NCBI RefSeq assembly: GCF_016595245.1
Contig: NZ_JAENHM010000051.1
Location: forward strand, 79,946 to 143,945
Length of the DNA: 64,000 nt
Direction of reading: 5' to 3'
Source: Azospirillum endophyticum
GTDB lineage: Bacteria; Pseudomonadota; Alphaproteobacteria; Azospirillales; Azospirillaceae
Shown here: positions 54,552 through 63,835 of the stretch, piece after piece
How the letters are laid out: each line of letters begins with the position of its first letter
Numbering within the stretch: the stretch's first letter is position 1
Made by a program: the position numbers and the translations under genes
The notes under the pieces: model-generated
Database searches by the model: none
What the model saw: the letters and a program-made list of their open reading frames with translations, nothing else
Told to the model about the DNA's origin: nothing

Positions 54552-56560
54552 CGTCGCAACAGCCAGAGAAGGTAAGGGGCACCCAGCAGGGTCGCCAGCA
54601 GGCCGGCCGGCATCTGGGCGGGAAACAGCAGGACGCGGCCCAGCCAGTCGGCCAGCACCATGACCAGGGCGCCGGCCAGCGCCGCCCCGGCCAGTTGCGG
54701 CACCGCCCGCTGCAGGCCGCACAGATGGGCGGCATGCGGGGCCATCAGCCCGACGAAGCTCAGCGGGCCGACCACCAGCGTCGCCGCCGTGGTCAGCGCC
54801 GCGACCAGCAGCAGGACGACCCCGCGCACCAGCGGCAGCCGCAGGCCGAGCCCGCGTGCCGCCTCCTCTCCCAGAGGCAGGATCTCCAGCCAGCGGGCAC
54901 AGAGCAGCGGCGCCGCCACCAGCGGCAGGGCGGCGGCCCAGGCGGCGACGGCGATGGCCGGGGTCACCAGATAGGTCGAGCCGGTCAGCCAGCGGAACAG
55001 GGTGAAGGCGCGCGGATCGCCGCTCGACAGCAGCAGTGCCACCACGGCGCCGAAGACGGTGGTCAGCGCCACGCCGGTCAGCAGCAGCCGTTCCGGCGCG
55101 TGGCCGTGCCGCCGGCCGAGCAGCAGAACCGCGCAGAGCGTCGCCAGCGCGCCGGCTCCGGCGGCGGCCACCTGCGCCTCCACCGGGAAGGCGGGAACCG
55201 CGAGATACAGCAGGATGACGCCGAAGGCCGCACCCGTGCCGATGCCCAGCACCTCCGGCCCTGCCATCGGGTTGCCGGTCAGCCGTTGCAGCAGCACGCC
55301 GGCGGTGCCCAGCATCGCCCCCGCAGCCATCGCCGCCGCCATGCGGGGTGCCCGCCAGTACAGCAGCGGTTGCAGATCCGCCCAGCCGCTCCAGCGCCAG
55401 CCGCCGATCCCCTGCCCCACCGCCAGCGCCAGCCAGGAGGCGAGCAGCAGGGCGAGCAGTCCCGCCAGCAGCCAGGGGCCGGGCCGTGCCAGCCGCCGTG
55501 CAGGCGTCTCGGCCGGCAGCGGCGGGCCACCGCCCCCGCCGCCGGACCGGGTCAGCAGCCACAGCAGCAGCGGTGCGCCGAGCAGGGCCGTCAGTGTTCC
55601 GGTCGGCAGCTCGCGGCCGCCGCCGGCGATCTGCGAGGCCACCTGCGCCGCCGCGTCGGCCAGCCATAGCAGCGCCGCACCCAGTGGCGGCGCCCAGGCC
55701 AGCCTGGCCGACAGGCTGCGGGCCCCGGCCAGCCGCGCCATCGCCGGCGCGGCCAGCCCGACGAAGCCGATCACGCCAGCGGCGCTGACCACCGCCGCGC
55801 TCAGCGCCACCGCCAGAGCCAGCGTCGCCAGCCGCAGGGTCCGCACCGGAATGCCGAGGCCGGCGGCGCCCTCCGTCCCCAGATCCAGCAGGGCGAGGGG
55901 CCGTGCCAGCAGCAGGGCGAGCACGGCCCCGAGCGCCAGTTGCGGAGCCAGCGCCAGTGGGATCGCCCAGCCGTTCTGGTTCAGCGACCCGCTTGCCCAT
56001 AGGAACAGGGCCTGGAAGCCGGCACCGTTGAACAGCATCAGCCCGCTTGCCAGCGCGCTGCAGGTCAGGCCGACGGCGAGGCCGGCGAGGATGACGACGG
56101 CCGGCGCCAACGCCGCCCGCCATGCCAGCCCGACCACCAGCGCCGCCGACCCGGCGGCGCCGGCCAGCGCCGCCAGACCGCGCCCGAGATCGCCGAAGCC
56201 GCCGAAGCCGGGGAGGAGCGTCGCCGCCGCCATCAGCGCCAGCTGGGCACCGCCGGCGACACCCAGGGTCGACGGCTCGGCCAGGGGATTGCGCAGGACC
56301 TGCTGGAACAGCACCCCGGCCAGCCCCAGGGCGCCGCCGCACAGCAGGCCGGTGCACAGGCGCGGCAGCAGGCTGTCGGCCAGGATCAGCCGGCGCACGT
56401 CGCCGTCGCCCTCCAGCAGCCAGCGCCATGTGCCGGCCGTCCAGGGTGGCCCCGGCAGATAGGGTTGCACCGCCACCGCCGTCAGCGCGGCGGCGAGAAG
56501 CGCGAGCAGGGCGAGCTGCGCCCCGCAACGGAAACCGCCTTCCGCCATGCGGTCAGCCAC
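54548..56560 (-). CDS. fhuB: FhuB-type siderophore permease, two fused FecCD halves
   Basis: 670 residues, about 20 hydrophobic segments. Two homologous FecCD domains are fused: each has a LLxRxxTGNPMAGPExLGIGTGA-like block (LQRLTGNPMAGPEVLGI in the second, FQQVLRNPLAEPSTLGV in the first) and a GVIGFVGLAAP / GPLSFVGLMAP loop that contacts the ATPase. FhuB-type double-length permeases serve hydroxamate siderophores. The GTG at 56560 is chosen for the GGAGG 7 nt upstream; it overlaps the fhuD stop. ATG 56548 is possible. Confidence 0.92.
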   Translation of the reverse strand: MADRMAEGGFRCGAQLALLALLAAALTAVAVQPYLPGPPWTAGTWRWLLEGDGDVRRLILADSLLPRLCTGLLCGGALGLAGVLFQQVLRNPLAEPSTLGVAGGAQLALMAAATLLPGFGGFGDLGRGLAALAGAAGSAALVVGLAWRAALAPAVVILAGLAVGLTCSALASGLMLFNGAGFQALFLWASGSLNQNGWAIPLALAPQLALGAVLALLLARPLALLDLGTEGAAGLGIPVRTLRLATLALAVALSAAVVSAAGVIGFVGLAAPAMARLAGARSLSARLAWAPPLGAALLWLADAAAQVASQIAGGGRELPTGTLTALLGAPLLLWLLTRSGGGGGGPPLPAETPARRLARPGPWLLAGLLALLLASWLALAVGQGIGGWRWSGWADLQPLLYWRAPRMAAAMAAGAMLGTAGVLLQRLTGNPMAGPEVLGIGTGAAFGVILLYLAVPAFPVEAQVAAAGAGALATLCAVLLLGRRHGHAPERLLLTGVALTTVFGAVVALLLSSGDPRAFTLFRWLTGSTYLVTPAIAVAAWAAALPLVAAPLLCARWLEILPLGEEAARGLGLRLPLVRGVVLLLVAALTTAATLVVGPLSFVGLMAPHAAHLCGLQRAVPQLAGAALAGALVMVLADWLGRVLLFPAQMPAGLLATLLGAPYLLWLLRR

Positions 56561-57494
56561 GGCCCGCCTCCACCGGAACCAGCGCCGCGGCCAGCAGCCG
56601 GGCAAGCCGCTCCACCGCCGGCAGGCCGGCCGAACCGAGGACGGAGCCGATCTCGTGGGTGCGGCCTTCCCGGGCGAAGGGCAACGCCTGCCAGAAGGGA
56701 TTGGCCGCCATGGCCTTCAGCCGGCCGAAACCGCCGAGCGCCACGTTGACCAGCCGCGCGTCCGGCACCTTGGCCAGCCGCTCCAGCCCGACCGTGACGA
56801 ATTCCCCCATCGTCGGCTCCCCGCTCCAGGCGTTGCGCAGCCCGAGACGGTGCAGCACCGCATGGTGCAGGCTCGATGCAGCGAAGACGTTGACATGCCG
56901 CTGGTCGAGAATGTTGACGAGCCAGACCGGCCGGTCCACCAGCGGCGCCAGCTTGTCGGCGGCCTCCGCGAGCGCCGCCTCGGCGCGGGCGGTCAGCGCC
57001 TCCGCCACCGTTTCCAGGCCCAGGAAGGCGGCCAGCCGCCGCGTCTCCGATCCCGTCCGCTCCAGCACCCCGGCTCCCGGCCGGTCGAGGGCGACGGTGA
57101 AGACCGGCGCAACCCGCTCCAGCGGACCGCGCATCACCTCCAGCCCCGGCGTGATCAGGACCGCGTCCGGCTTCACCTCCTGCAACAGCTCGAAGTTCGG
57201 CGTGAACAGCAGGCCGACATCGACCACCCCGGCCGGCAGCGCCGGGGCACCGACATAGCGCGTGCACCAGGACGGCGCCGGCACGCCGACCGGGACGCAG
57301 CCCAGCGCAACGCAGCAGGCCGCCAGCCCCCAGTCGAGCACGGCGACGCGGCGCGGCGCCTCCGCTCGAATTTCCGCCCAGGCCGGACCTGCACCCGGCC
57401 CTCCACCAAAACCCAGGGCGACGGCACCGCCCAGCAGGCGCCGCCGCGACAAGGGAGGCGCCCAGGGAAGTGCCCCGCGAACCATGCTCCCCAT
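56553..57494 (-). CDS. fhuD: FhuD-type siderophore-binding protein with a Tat-like signal
   Basis: 313 residues. The N-terminus has SRRRLLGGAVAL (twin-arginine-like, residues 16-27) and a cleavage region near residue 40 (PAWA/EIRA). The mature part is a type III binding protein (PRRVAVLDWGLAACCVALG; KPDAVLITPG) for a ferric siderophore. The ATG at 57494 overlaps the receptor stop by one base (TGATG). ATG 57485 is an alternative start. Confidence 0.88.
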   Translation of the reverse strand: MGSMVRGALPWAPPLSRRRLLGGAVALGFGGGPGAGPAWAEIRAEAPRRVAVLDWGLAACCVALGCVPVGVPAPSWCTRYVGAPALPAGVVDVGLLFTPNFELLQEVKPDAVLITPGLEVMRGPLERVAPVFTVALDRPGAGVLERTGSETRRLAAFLGLETVAEALTARAEAALAEAADKLAPLVDRPVWLVNILDQRHVNVFAASSLHHAVLHRLGLRNAWSGEPTMGEFVTVGLERLAKVPDARLVNVALGGFGRLKAMAANPFWQALPFAREGRTHEIGSVLGSAGLPAVERLARLLAAALVPVEAGRG

Positions 57495-59671
57495 CACCAG
57501 GAGTAACGCACGCTGGCATAGACCGTGCGGCCCAGGCCGTAGCGGCAGCCGACGGCCGAGCAGACCGACACGTACTCCCGATCGAAGATGTTCGAGGCGT
57601 TGACCGCCAGTTGCGTCCCCTGCAGGGCGGGCAGCGCCTGTCCCAGGTCGTAATGCACCGCCGCGTCGAACACGGCGTAGTCGGGGATCTTCACGGTGTT
57701 GGTGTTGGTGGCGTAGGTCGGCCCGACATAGCGGGCGCCGCCGCCGAAGCCCAGCCCCTTCAGCGCCTGTGCCTGGATCGTGTAGTCGGCCCACAGCGAG
57801 GCGATGTGCGCCGGCACGTTGCTCAGCCTGTGACCGACATTGCCGGAATTGTCCTTGGTGATCTCGTTGTCGAGATAGGCGTAGGAGGCGCGGACGTTCA
57901 GCCCGTCGGTCAGGCTGGCGACGCCGCTCAGCTCGACGCCGCGCGAGCGGATCTCGCCGGTCTGCACGTTGAAGTTCGCGTTGACCGGATCCGGCGTGGT
58001 GACGTTGGTCTGGCGCAGGTCGAAGGCCGAGACGGTGGCGAAGCTGTTGGAGCCCTTCGGCTGGAACTTCAGCCCGACCTCGACCTGCTTGCCCTTGGTC
58101 GGCTCGAAGGCGGCGCCCTGCCGGTTGGTGCCGGCGACCGGCTGGAAGGAGGTGGCATAGCTGGCGTAGGGCGCCAGGCCGTTGTCGAACAGGTAGGTCA
58201 GCCCGACCCGGCCGGTGAAGGCGCGGTCGAACTGGCTGGTCCGGCGGTTGGTGACACGGTTCTCGTTGTCGGTCGTCGCCCAGTCCTCGCGCCCGCTCAG
58301 CAGCAGCGACCAGCCGCCCAGCCGGATCTGGTCCTGGAGGTAGGTGCCGATCTGGCTCTGGGTCTGGTAAGCGTTCTGGAAGATACCGGGCAGCGTGATG
58401 GCCTGAGTGTAGTTGGGTGCCAGGATGTCCAGCGTCGGCGCGGCGCCGAAGCGGGTGAGATTGTCCCAGTTGATCCGCTGGTAGTCGACCCCCGCCAGCA
58501 GCGTGTGCGACAGCGGCCCGGTGTCGAGCTTCAGCTCCGCCTGATTGTCGATGGCGAAGCTGTCGAGCCGTTCGTCGGCGGTGTAGGTCTGGCGGTTCAG
58601 CGTCCGCTGGTCGGCCTGGAGGTTCAGGCCCTGGACCGAGGCGTAATCGATGTCGATATGGGTGTAGCGGGCGTTCTGCCGGACGGTCAGCGCCTTGCCG
58701 AAGCGGTGCTCGAACTCGTAACCGATCTGGGTCTGGTCACGCTTGAAGCTCTCGAACCCGGTGTCGCCGGTGTAGAAGCTGGGCGAGATCCTGCCGTAGC
58801 GGTTGGGCTGCAGGGTGCCGGAATAGGGCAGCAGGTTCCAGATGCCGCCCTTCGGGTCATGCAGGTAGCCGGCCAGCAGGGTCAGGCTGGTGTCGACGTC
58901 GGGCTTCCAGGTCACCGACGGGGCGATGGCGATGCGCTGCTCCCGGGTGTGGTCGGTCTGCGTCTCGGCGGTCCGCCCGACGCCGGTCAGCCGGTAGAGC
59001 ACGCGGCCCTCCTTGTCGACCGGCCCGCCGAGATCGAAGGCCCCCTGCATCATCGCGCCGGTGCCGGACTGGATCTCCACCTGATGCAGCGGCTCGGCGG
59101 TCGGCCGCTTGGCCACCATGTTGAGGATGCCGCCGGGCGACGCCTGCCCGTAGAGGACGGAGGATGGGCCGGTCAGCACCTCTGCCCGTTCCAGCAGGTA
59201 GGGTTCGGTCTTCGGCACCGCCCAGGTGCCGGAAAGCTGCTTCAGCCCGTTCAGATACTGGTCGAGCGCGAAGCCGCGCGCCGTCAGGCTGTCCAATCGG
59301 TTGTCGGCGTCCTCGCTGATCTGCACGCCGGGGGCGTAGCGCAGCACCGACCGGACGGTCTGCGGCCGGCGGGCGTCCAGTTCCTCGCGGGTGATGACGG
59401 TGACGGTCTGCGGCGTTTCCAGCAGGGTGGTACCGGTCTTGGTGGCGCCCAGCGCGGCGGGCGCGACGTAGCCGTCGGCCGCCAGTGCCGGGTTGCCGGG
59501 GCTCGCCGTCACCGACACGGCCGGCAGGCTGAGCGTTGCGTCGTCCTGCGCCCAGGCCGGCGTCCAGACGGTCGCCGCCGCCGCCAGCATCGCCGGGATC
59601 GCGGCATTGCGCCGACTCTTCTTCTTTGCCCGGCTCGCCGCCGCCCGGTTCCGCACCGTCTGCCCCATCAT
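57494..59671 (-). CDS. TonB-dependent siderophore receptor
   Basis: 725 residues. Signal peptide (cleavage near TPAWA at about 41), plug domain (QTVTVITREELDARRPQTV, VEVLTGPSSVLYGQASPGG-type block) and a 22-strand barrel ending in a C-terminal aromatic (VYASVRYSW). The plug follows the TonB-dependent siderophore-receptor pattern, and FhuBCD-like partners point to a hydroxamate siderophore such as ferrichrome. A Fur-type box lies 50 bp upstream. First gene of the operon. Confidence 0.93.
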   Translation of the reverse strand: MMGQTVRNRAAASRAKKKSRRNAAIPAMLAAAATVWTPAWAQDDATLSLPAVSVTASPGNPALAADGYVAPAALGATKTGTTLLETPQTVTVITREELDARRPQTVRSVLRYAPGVQISEDADNRLDSLTARGFALDQYLNGLKQLSGTWAVPKTEPYLLERAEVLTGPSSVLYGQASPGGILNMVAKRPTAEPLHQVEIQSGTGAMMQGAFDLGGPVDKEGRVLYRLTGVGRTAETQTDHTREQRIAIAPSVTWKPDVDTSLTLLAGYLHDPKGGIWNLLPYSGTLQPNRYGRISPSFYTGDTGFESFKRDQTQIGYEFEHRFGKALTVRQNARYTHIDIDYASVQGLNLQADQRTLNRQTYTADERLDSFAIDNQAELKLDTGPLSHTLLAGVDYQRINWDNLTRFGAAPTLDILAPNYTQAITLPGIFQNAYQTQSQIGTYLQDQIRLGGWSLLLSGREDWATTDNENRVTNRRTSQFDRAFTGRVGLTYLFDNGLAPYASYATSFQPVAGTNRQGAAFEPTKGKQVEVGLKFQPKGSNSFATVSAFDLRQTNVTTPDPVNANFNVQTGEIRSRGVELSGVASLTDGLNVRASYAYLDNEITKDNSGNVGHRLSNVPAHIASLWADYTIQAQALKGLGFGGGARYVGPTYATNTNTVKIPDYAVFDAAVHYDLGQALPALQGTQLAVNASNIFDREYVSVCSAVGCRYGLGRTVYASVRYSW

Positions 59672-59721
59672 ATCCTCTGTCGCTTGTCCTGCCGCGTGCC
59701 GGAAGCATCTACCGGCTCCTG

Positions 59722-59745
59722 ATGAGAATGAGTATCATTCCTCAT
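59722..59745. promoter_or_regulatory. Fur-type iron box
   Basis: The core GAATGAGTATCATTC (59726-59740) lies within a larger near-palindrome with ATGAG and CTCAT outer arms, in the 120 bp between the receptor and the divergent AraC regulator. It fits a GATAATGATAATCATTATC-like Fur site and could control both directions. Confidence 0.7.
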
Positions 59746-59791
59746 TGCATCCCGCTCCTGCGGGTGGGACAGGAACTATCGAGACGAGGCC

Positions 59792-60601
59792 ATGCGGCTG
59801 CTGAATTATTCGCTTGCCAGCCTGGATGCGCCCGAACAGCCGACGGTGCTGGCGATCGGGCGGGAGCGCGTGACCAAGCCGGTGACGATCCGCTGGCACA
59901 GCCACGCCCGCGGGCAGGCCGTGGTGGTGTCCACCGGCCTGCTGACGATCTACACCCGCCAGGGGAACTGGATGGTGCCGAGCGGCCATTGCGCCTGGAT
60001 CCCGCCGGGGCAGGAGCATGCGTTGAGGCTGTGCGGGAATTTTTCCGGCTGGTACGTCTATGTGGCGCCGGAGATGTGCGGCCGGCTGCCGGACCGCTTC
60101 GGCAGCGCCTCCACCCCGAGCCTGCTGCGGGAGGGGATCGCCCGCATCAGCCACTGGCAGGACGGCGGCGATCCCGGCACGCGCGAGGAGCGGCTCGGGC
60201 TGGTGGTCCTCGATGAAATCGCGGCGCTGCCGCTGGAGCGCGAACATCTGCCGATGCCGGCCGACCGCGCAATGGCGCAGATCGCGCGCATGATCGTCGA
60301 CGATCCGGCGGACGACCGGTCGCTCGACGCGCTGGCGGACGCGGTCGGGCTGTCACGGCGCACCGTCACCCGGCGCTTCGCCGATGCGACGGGCATGAGC
60401 TTCTCGGCGTGGCGCCAGCGGCTGCGCCTGTTCCAGGCGGCGGAGATGCTGACGACCGGCACCCCCGTCACGACGGTGGCGCTCAACCTCGGCTATGACA
60501 GCCCCAGCGCCTTCACCGCGATGTTCCGCCGCCACTTCGGCATCACACCCTCGCGTTTCGCCGGCAATCGGGACGATCCGTCGCGTCATTGCGCAGGATG
60601 A
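59792..60601 (+). CDS. AraC-family regulator of the siderophore uptake operon
   Basis: 269 residues. A cupin-like sensor half (WHSHARGQAVVVSTG, YTRQGNWMVPSG) is followed by two AraC helix-turn-helix motifs (about 165-260; LDALADAVGLSRRTVTRRF and VALNLGYDSPSAFTAMFRRHFG). Divergent from the receptor operon with a Fur-type box between them, the classic layout for a siderophore-responsive activator. Confidence 0.9.
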   Translation: MRLLNYSLASLDAPEQPTVLAIGRERVTKPVTIRWHSHARGQAVVVSTGLLTIYTRQGNWMVPSGHCAWIPPGQEHALRLCGNFSGWYVYVAPEMCGRLPDRFGSASTPSLLREGIARISHWQDGGDPGTREERLGLVVLDEIAALPLEREHLPMPADRAMAQIARMIVDDPADDRSLDALADAVGLSRRTVTRRFADATGMSFSAWRQRLRLFQAAEMLTTGTPVTTVALNLGYDSPSAFTAMFRRHFGITPSRFAGNRDDPSRHCAG

Positions 60602-61029
60602 AGGCTGGCGGAGGAGGGCGCCTCCGCCTTGCTGGGCGATCGGCCCGCGGTTTTCATTCTTGCCCTTCGGGCCGGTCCGATGCCCTTGGCGGCGATGCCG
60701 GCCGTCTCGCGTGCTGCACGTCGGCATCGCAGTTGATGGTCGCCGATTTCGCGGGGGGTGACGGAAGTCCCTCGACCGGAATCCGCCTCTCGAATGTGGT
60801 TGCCTCCGGGGCGCGGTGAAACCGTGCTTGCATTATATGTTATGATATAACATTACTTATGCGATGTTTCCTTTCTCCGTGATCGCATGCCCAGCCTTTA
60901 CCAATCCCCGGTCCCCGCCGCCCTCCCTCCCAGCGGTCCGAAGGGACCCGAGCATGTCGCCCGGTGCCGCGCGGCCAGCACGTTGTCCGTCACCCGGCGC
61001 CCCGACCTGCGGACGGCGCTGCCTGGACT
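60602..61029. other. Intergenic region before the zinc operon
   Basis: 428 bp. 60820-60870 is AT-rich and contains the Zur-type box. No gene supported in the rest. Confidence 0.5.
60837..60853. promoter_or_regulatory. Zur-type box
   Basis: ATGTTATGATATAACAT: perfect TGTTAT/ATAACA inverted repeat around GAT, resembling alphaproteobacterial Zur sites. It lies 177 bp before the first gene of the znuCBA cluster. Confidence 0.7.
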
Positions 61030-61161
61030 ATGATGGTCCCTGACCGCTTCCGCTCGCCCCTGTCCGCTGCCGCGACGACCCGGATCGCCGCGGCGATCCT
61101 GCTGTGCGCCGTGCTCTGGCTGACGGTCGGTTGGGCGTTGAAATGGGGGGCCCCCGCGTGA
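61030..61161 (+). CDS. 43-residue single-TM peptide preceding znuC
   Basis: Starts MMVPDRFRSP, then a helix of about 20 hydrophobic residues (IAAAILLCAVLWLTVGWAL) and a short KWGAPA tail. Its TGA overlaps the GTG chosen for znuC (GTGA), as in an operon. No family recognised, and its own ribosome binding site is weak. Confidence 0.5.
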   Translation: MMVPDRFRSPLSAAATTRIAAAILLCAVLWLTVGWALKWGAPA

Positions 61162-61940
61162 CCCTGCCCTTTTCCGACGCAATGGCGGATTCCATCGTCA
61201 GGCTGAGCGACCTGACGCTGGGATACCGCCGCCATCCGGCGATCCATCATCTGAGCGGCGGTTTCCGCGACGGCTCGCTGACCGCCGTGGTCGGCCCGAA
61301 CGGCGCCGGCAAGAGCACGCTGCTGAAGGCGATGGTCGGTGCCCTGCGCCCGCTCGACGGCCGGGTGACGCTGCACGGCCTGACCCCCGCCGACATCGCC
61401 TATCTGCCGCAGCAGGCCGAGGTCGAGCGAGACTTCCCCATCGACGTGCTCGACACCGTGCTGCTCGGGCACTGGCGGCGGGTCGGGATTTTCCGGTCCA
61501 TCGGCGGCGCGCTGCGGCGCCGGGCGGAGGAGGCGCTGGCGGTGGTCGGCCTGTCCGGCTTCGAACGGCGCCCGATCGCCGCCCTGTCGGCCGGCCAGTT
61601 CCAGCGCGTGCTGTTCGCCCGCATGCTGGTGCAGGACGCCCGGCTGATCCTGCTCGACGAGCCCTTCACCGCCATCGACGCCCGGACGACCGCCGACCTG
61701 CTCGACGTCGTGCGGCGCTGGCATGGCGAGCGGCGCACCGTGATCGCCGTCCTGCACGATCTGGAGCAGGTCCGCAGCCATTTCCCCGACACGCTTCTGC
61801 TGGCGCGCGAGCCCATCGCCTGGGGCCGCACCGTCGACGCCCTGGCTCCGGCGAACCTGGTCCGCGCCCGCGCGATGGCGGAAGGTTGGCCCGAGAAGGG
61901 GGACGACAAGGCCGGACCCTGCCGGAGAGCAGAGCCATGA
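61158..61940 (+). CDS. znuC: Zinc (or manganese) ABC transporter ATP-binding protein
   Basis: 260 residues. Walker A GPNGAGKST, Q-loop YLPQQAEV, signature LSAGQFQRVLFAR, Walker B RLILLDEPFTAID and VLHDLEQV. It powers the cognate permease and binding protein encoded next. The GTG at 61158 is chosen for the GTGA overlap with the small peptide and a G-rich Shine-Dalgarno; ATG 61143 or 61182 are alternatives. Confidence 0.9.
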   Translation: MTLPFSDAMADSIVRLSDLTLGYRRHPAIHHLSGGFRDGSLTAVVGPNGAGKSTLLKAMVGALRPLDGRVTLHGLTPADIAYLPQQAEVERDFPIDVLDTVLLGHWRRVGIFRSIGGALRRRAEEALAVVGLSGFERRPIAALSAGQFQRVLFARMLVQDARLILLDEPFTAIDARTTADLLDVVRRWHGERRTVIAVLHDLEQVRSHFPDTLLLAREPIAWGRTVDALAPANLVRARAMAEGWPEKGDDKAGPCRRAEP

Positions 61941-62821
61941 CCCTGTATGAGTTCGCGGTGGATCCCTTCCTGGAGTTCGCCTTCATGCGCCGGGCGCTCG
62001 CCGCCTGCCTCGCCCTGTCGCTGGGCTGCGGTCCCGTCGGCGTCCTGCTGGTGCTGCGGCGGATGAGCCTGATGGGCGACGCCCTGTCCCATGCCGTGCT
62101 GCCCGGCGCCGCCATCGGCTTCCTCGCCGCCGGGCTGTCGCTGTGGGCGATGGGGATCGGCGGCTTTCTCGCCGGGCTGGCGGTGGCGCTGCTCGCCGGG
62201 CTGGTGTCGCGGGTGACGGCTTTGCGCGAGGATGCCAGCTTCGCCGCCTTCTACCTGATCTCGCTGGCCGGCGGGGTGCTGATCGTCTCGCTGCGCGGCA
62301 GCAACGTCGATCTGATGCATGTGCTGTTCGGCACCATCCTGGCGGTGGACGACGACGGGCTGCTGCTGGTCGCCGGCATCGCCACCGTCACGCTGCTGGT
62401 CCTGGCGCTGCTCTACCGGCCGCTCGTGGTGGAGTGCTTCGATCCCGGCTTCCTGCGCGCGGTCGGCGGATCGCGCGGCCGGCTCGGCGCGCTGTGCCAC
62501 CTCGTCTTCCTGGTGCTGGTCGTCCTCAACCTCGTCGGCGGCTTCCAGGCGCTGGGCACGCTGATGGCGGTCGGGCTGATGATGCTGCCGGCGGCATCGG
62601 CCCGCTTCTGGGCGGAGGGGATCGCCACGCTGGCGCTGACCGCCATGGCGCTCGCCTTCGCGTCGGGCATCGGCGGGCTGCTGCTGTCCTTCCACCTCAA
62701 CCTGCCGTCCGGGCCGTCCATCGTCCTGGCCGCCGGGGCCGCCTACCTGCTGTCGCTGGCGCTGGGGCCGGTCGGCAGCCTGCGGACCCGCTGGTTCCCC
62801 GGCCGCCATCCGGCGGCCTGA
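61937..62821 (+). CDS. znuB: Zinc ABC transporter permease
   Basis: 294 residues with about 8 to 9 transmembrane helices. ABC-3 permease family: FMRRALAACLALSLGCGPVG, RRMSLMGDALSHAVLPG (a family hallmark) and GTLMAVGLMMLPAASAR. GGAG precedes the ATG, which overlaps the znuC stop (ATGA). Confidence 0.93.
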   Translation: MTLYEFAVDPFLEFAFMRRALAACLALSLGCGPVGVLLVLRRMSLMGDALSHAVLPGAAIGFLAAGLSLWAMGIGGFLAGLAVALLAGLVSRVTALREDASFAAFYLISLAGGVLIVSLRGSNVDLMHVLFGTILAVDDDGLLLVAGIATVTLLVLALLYRPLVVECFDPGFLRAVGGSRGRLGALCHLVFLVLVVLNLVGGFQALGTLMAVGLMMLPAASARFWAEGIATLALTAMALAFASGIGGLLLSFHLNLPSGPSIVLAAGAAYLLSLALGPVGSLRTRWFPGRHPAA

Positions 62822-62883
62822 GCCCCCTCCCCTTCCCCGCTTTCCCCCTCCCCCGCTTTCCATCGTCCCAAGGAGCATCACCG

Positions 62884-63795
62884 ATGAAACGTCTGTTTGC
62901 CGTCTCCGTGACGGCGGCGCTGGCGCTGTTCGCGCTTCCCGCCCTGGCCGAACCGGTGAAGGTGGTCGCCACCTTCACCATCCTCGGCGACATGGTCCGC
63001 CAGATCGGCGGCGACGAGGTCGCGGTGACGACCCTGGTCGGCCCCGACGGCGACGCCCATGTCTACGAGCCGACCCCCGCCGACGCCCGCGCGCTGGGCG
63101 CCGCCAACCTCGTCGTCGTCAACGGTCTGGGGATGGAGGGCTGGATCGACCGGCTGGTCAAGGCGTCCGGCTACAAGGGGCCGGTGACCGTCACCAGCAG
63201 CGGCGTCAAGCCGATCGCCGGCACGGAGGAGCATGAGGAGCACGGGCATGACGGGCACGGCGCCTTCGATCCGCATGCCTGGCAGTCGGTCGCGAACGCC
63301 AAAATCTATGCCGACAACATCCTGAAGGGCCTCGTCGCCGCCGCCCCGGACAAGGCCGCCACCCTGCGCGCCAACCACGCCGCCTACGAGGCCAAGCTCG
63401 ACGCGGTGGAGGCCGAGATCAAGGCGGCGCTGAAGCCGATCCCGCGCAAGGACCGCAAGATCGTCACCTCGCACGACGCCTTCGGCTATTACGGCAAGAC
63501 CTACGGCGTGACCTTCCTGGCGCCCGTCGGCATGTCGACCGAGGCGGAGGCGGCGGCCGGCGACATCGCCAGGATGATCCGCCAGATCAAGAAGGAGAAG
63601 ATCAAGGCGGTCTTCGTCGAGACCATCGCCGACCCGCGCCTGCTGGAGCAGATCTCCCGCGAGACCGGCGCGCGCATCGGCGGCCGGGTCTATTCCGACG
63701 CGCTGTCGGCGGCGGACGGGCCGGCCGCGACCTACATCGACATGATGCGCCACAATCTGCAGCAGTTCACCAGGGCGCTGGCGCCTGCTTCGTGA
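62884..63795 (+). CDS. znuA: Zinc-binding periplasmic protein of an ABC transporter
   Basis: 303 residues. Signal peptide (cleavage after residue 22, LPALA), metal ligands His59 (DAHVYEP), His131 (DPHAW) and His197 (TSHDAF), and an Asp near the C-terminus (YSDALS). A histidine-rich loop (about 117-125, HEEHGHDGH) is typical of zinc rather than manganese binding proteins. AAGGAG precedes the ATG. The order znuC-znuB-znuA and the upstream Zur-type box support zinc uptake. Confidence 0.93.
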   Translation: MKRLFAVSVTAALALFALPALAEPVKVVATFTILGDMVRQIGGDEVAVTTLVGPDGDAHVYEPTPADARALGAANLVVVNGLGMEGWIDRLVKASGYKGPVTVTSSGVKPIAGTEEHEEHGHDGHGAFDPHAWQSVANAKIYADNILKGLVAAAPDKAATLRANHAAYEAKLDAVEAEIKAALKPIPRKDRKIVTSHDAFGYYGKTYGVTFLAPVGMSTEAEAAAGDIARMIRQIKKEKIKAVFVETIADPRLLEQISRETGARIGGRVYSDALSAADGPAATYIDMMRHNLQQFTRALAPAS

Positions 63796-63835
63796 GGGTG
63801 GGAGGGATTCTTGCCCTCGTCCAGGGGAGGAGAAT

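Noticed and set aside
54552..56528. Extension of the PvdE-like exporter to 1233 residues
   Set aside because: The extension is a shadow of fhuB in another frame; the exporter starts at the ATG overlapping the fhuB stop.
57470..59722. Long open frame on the plus strand across the TonB receptor gene
   Set aside because: It is the antisense of a clear receptor gene; its translation is a low-complexity Gly/Val/Arg/Gln mix with no motif, as expected in GC-rich DNA.
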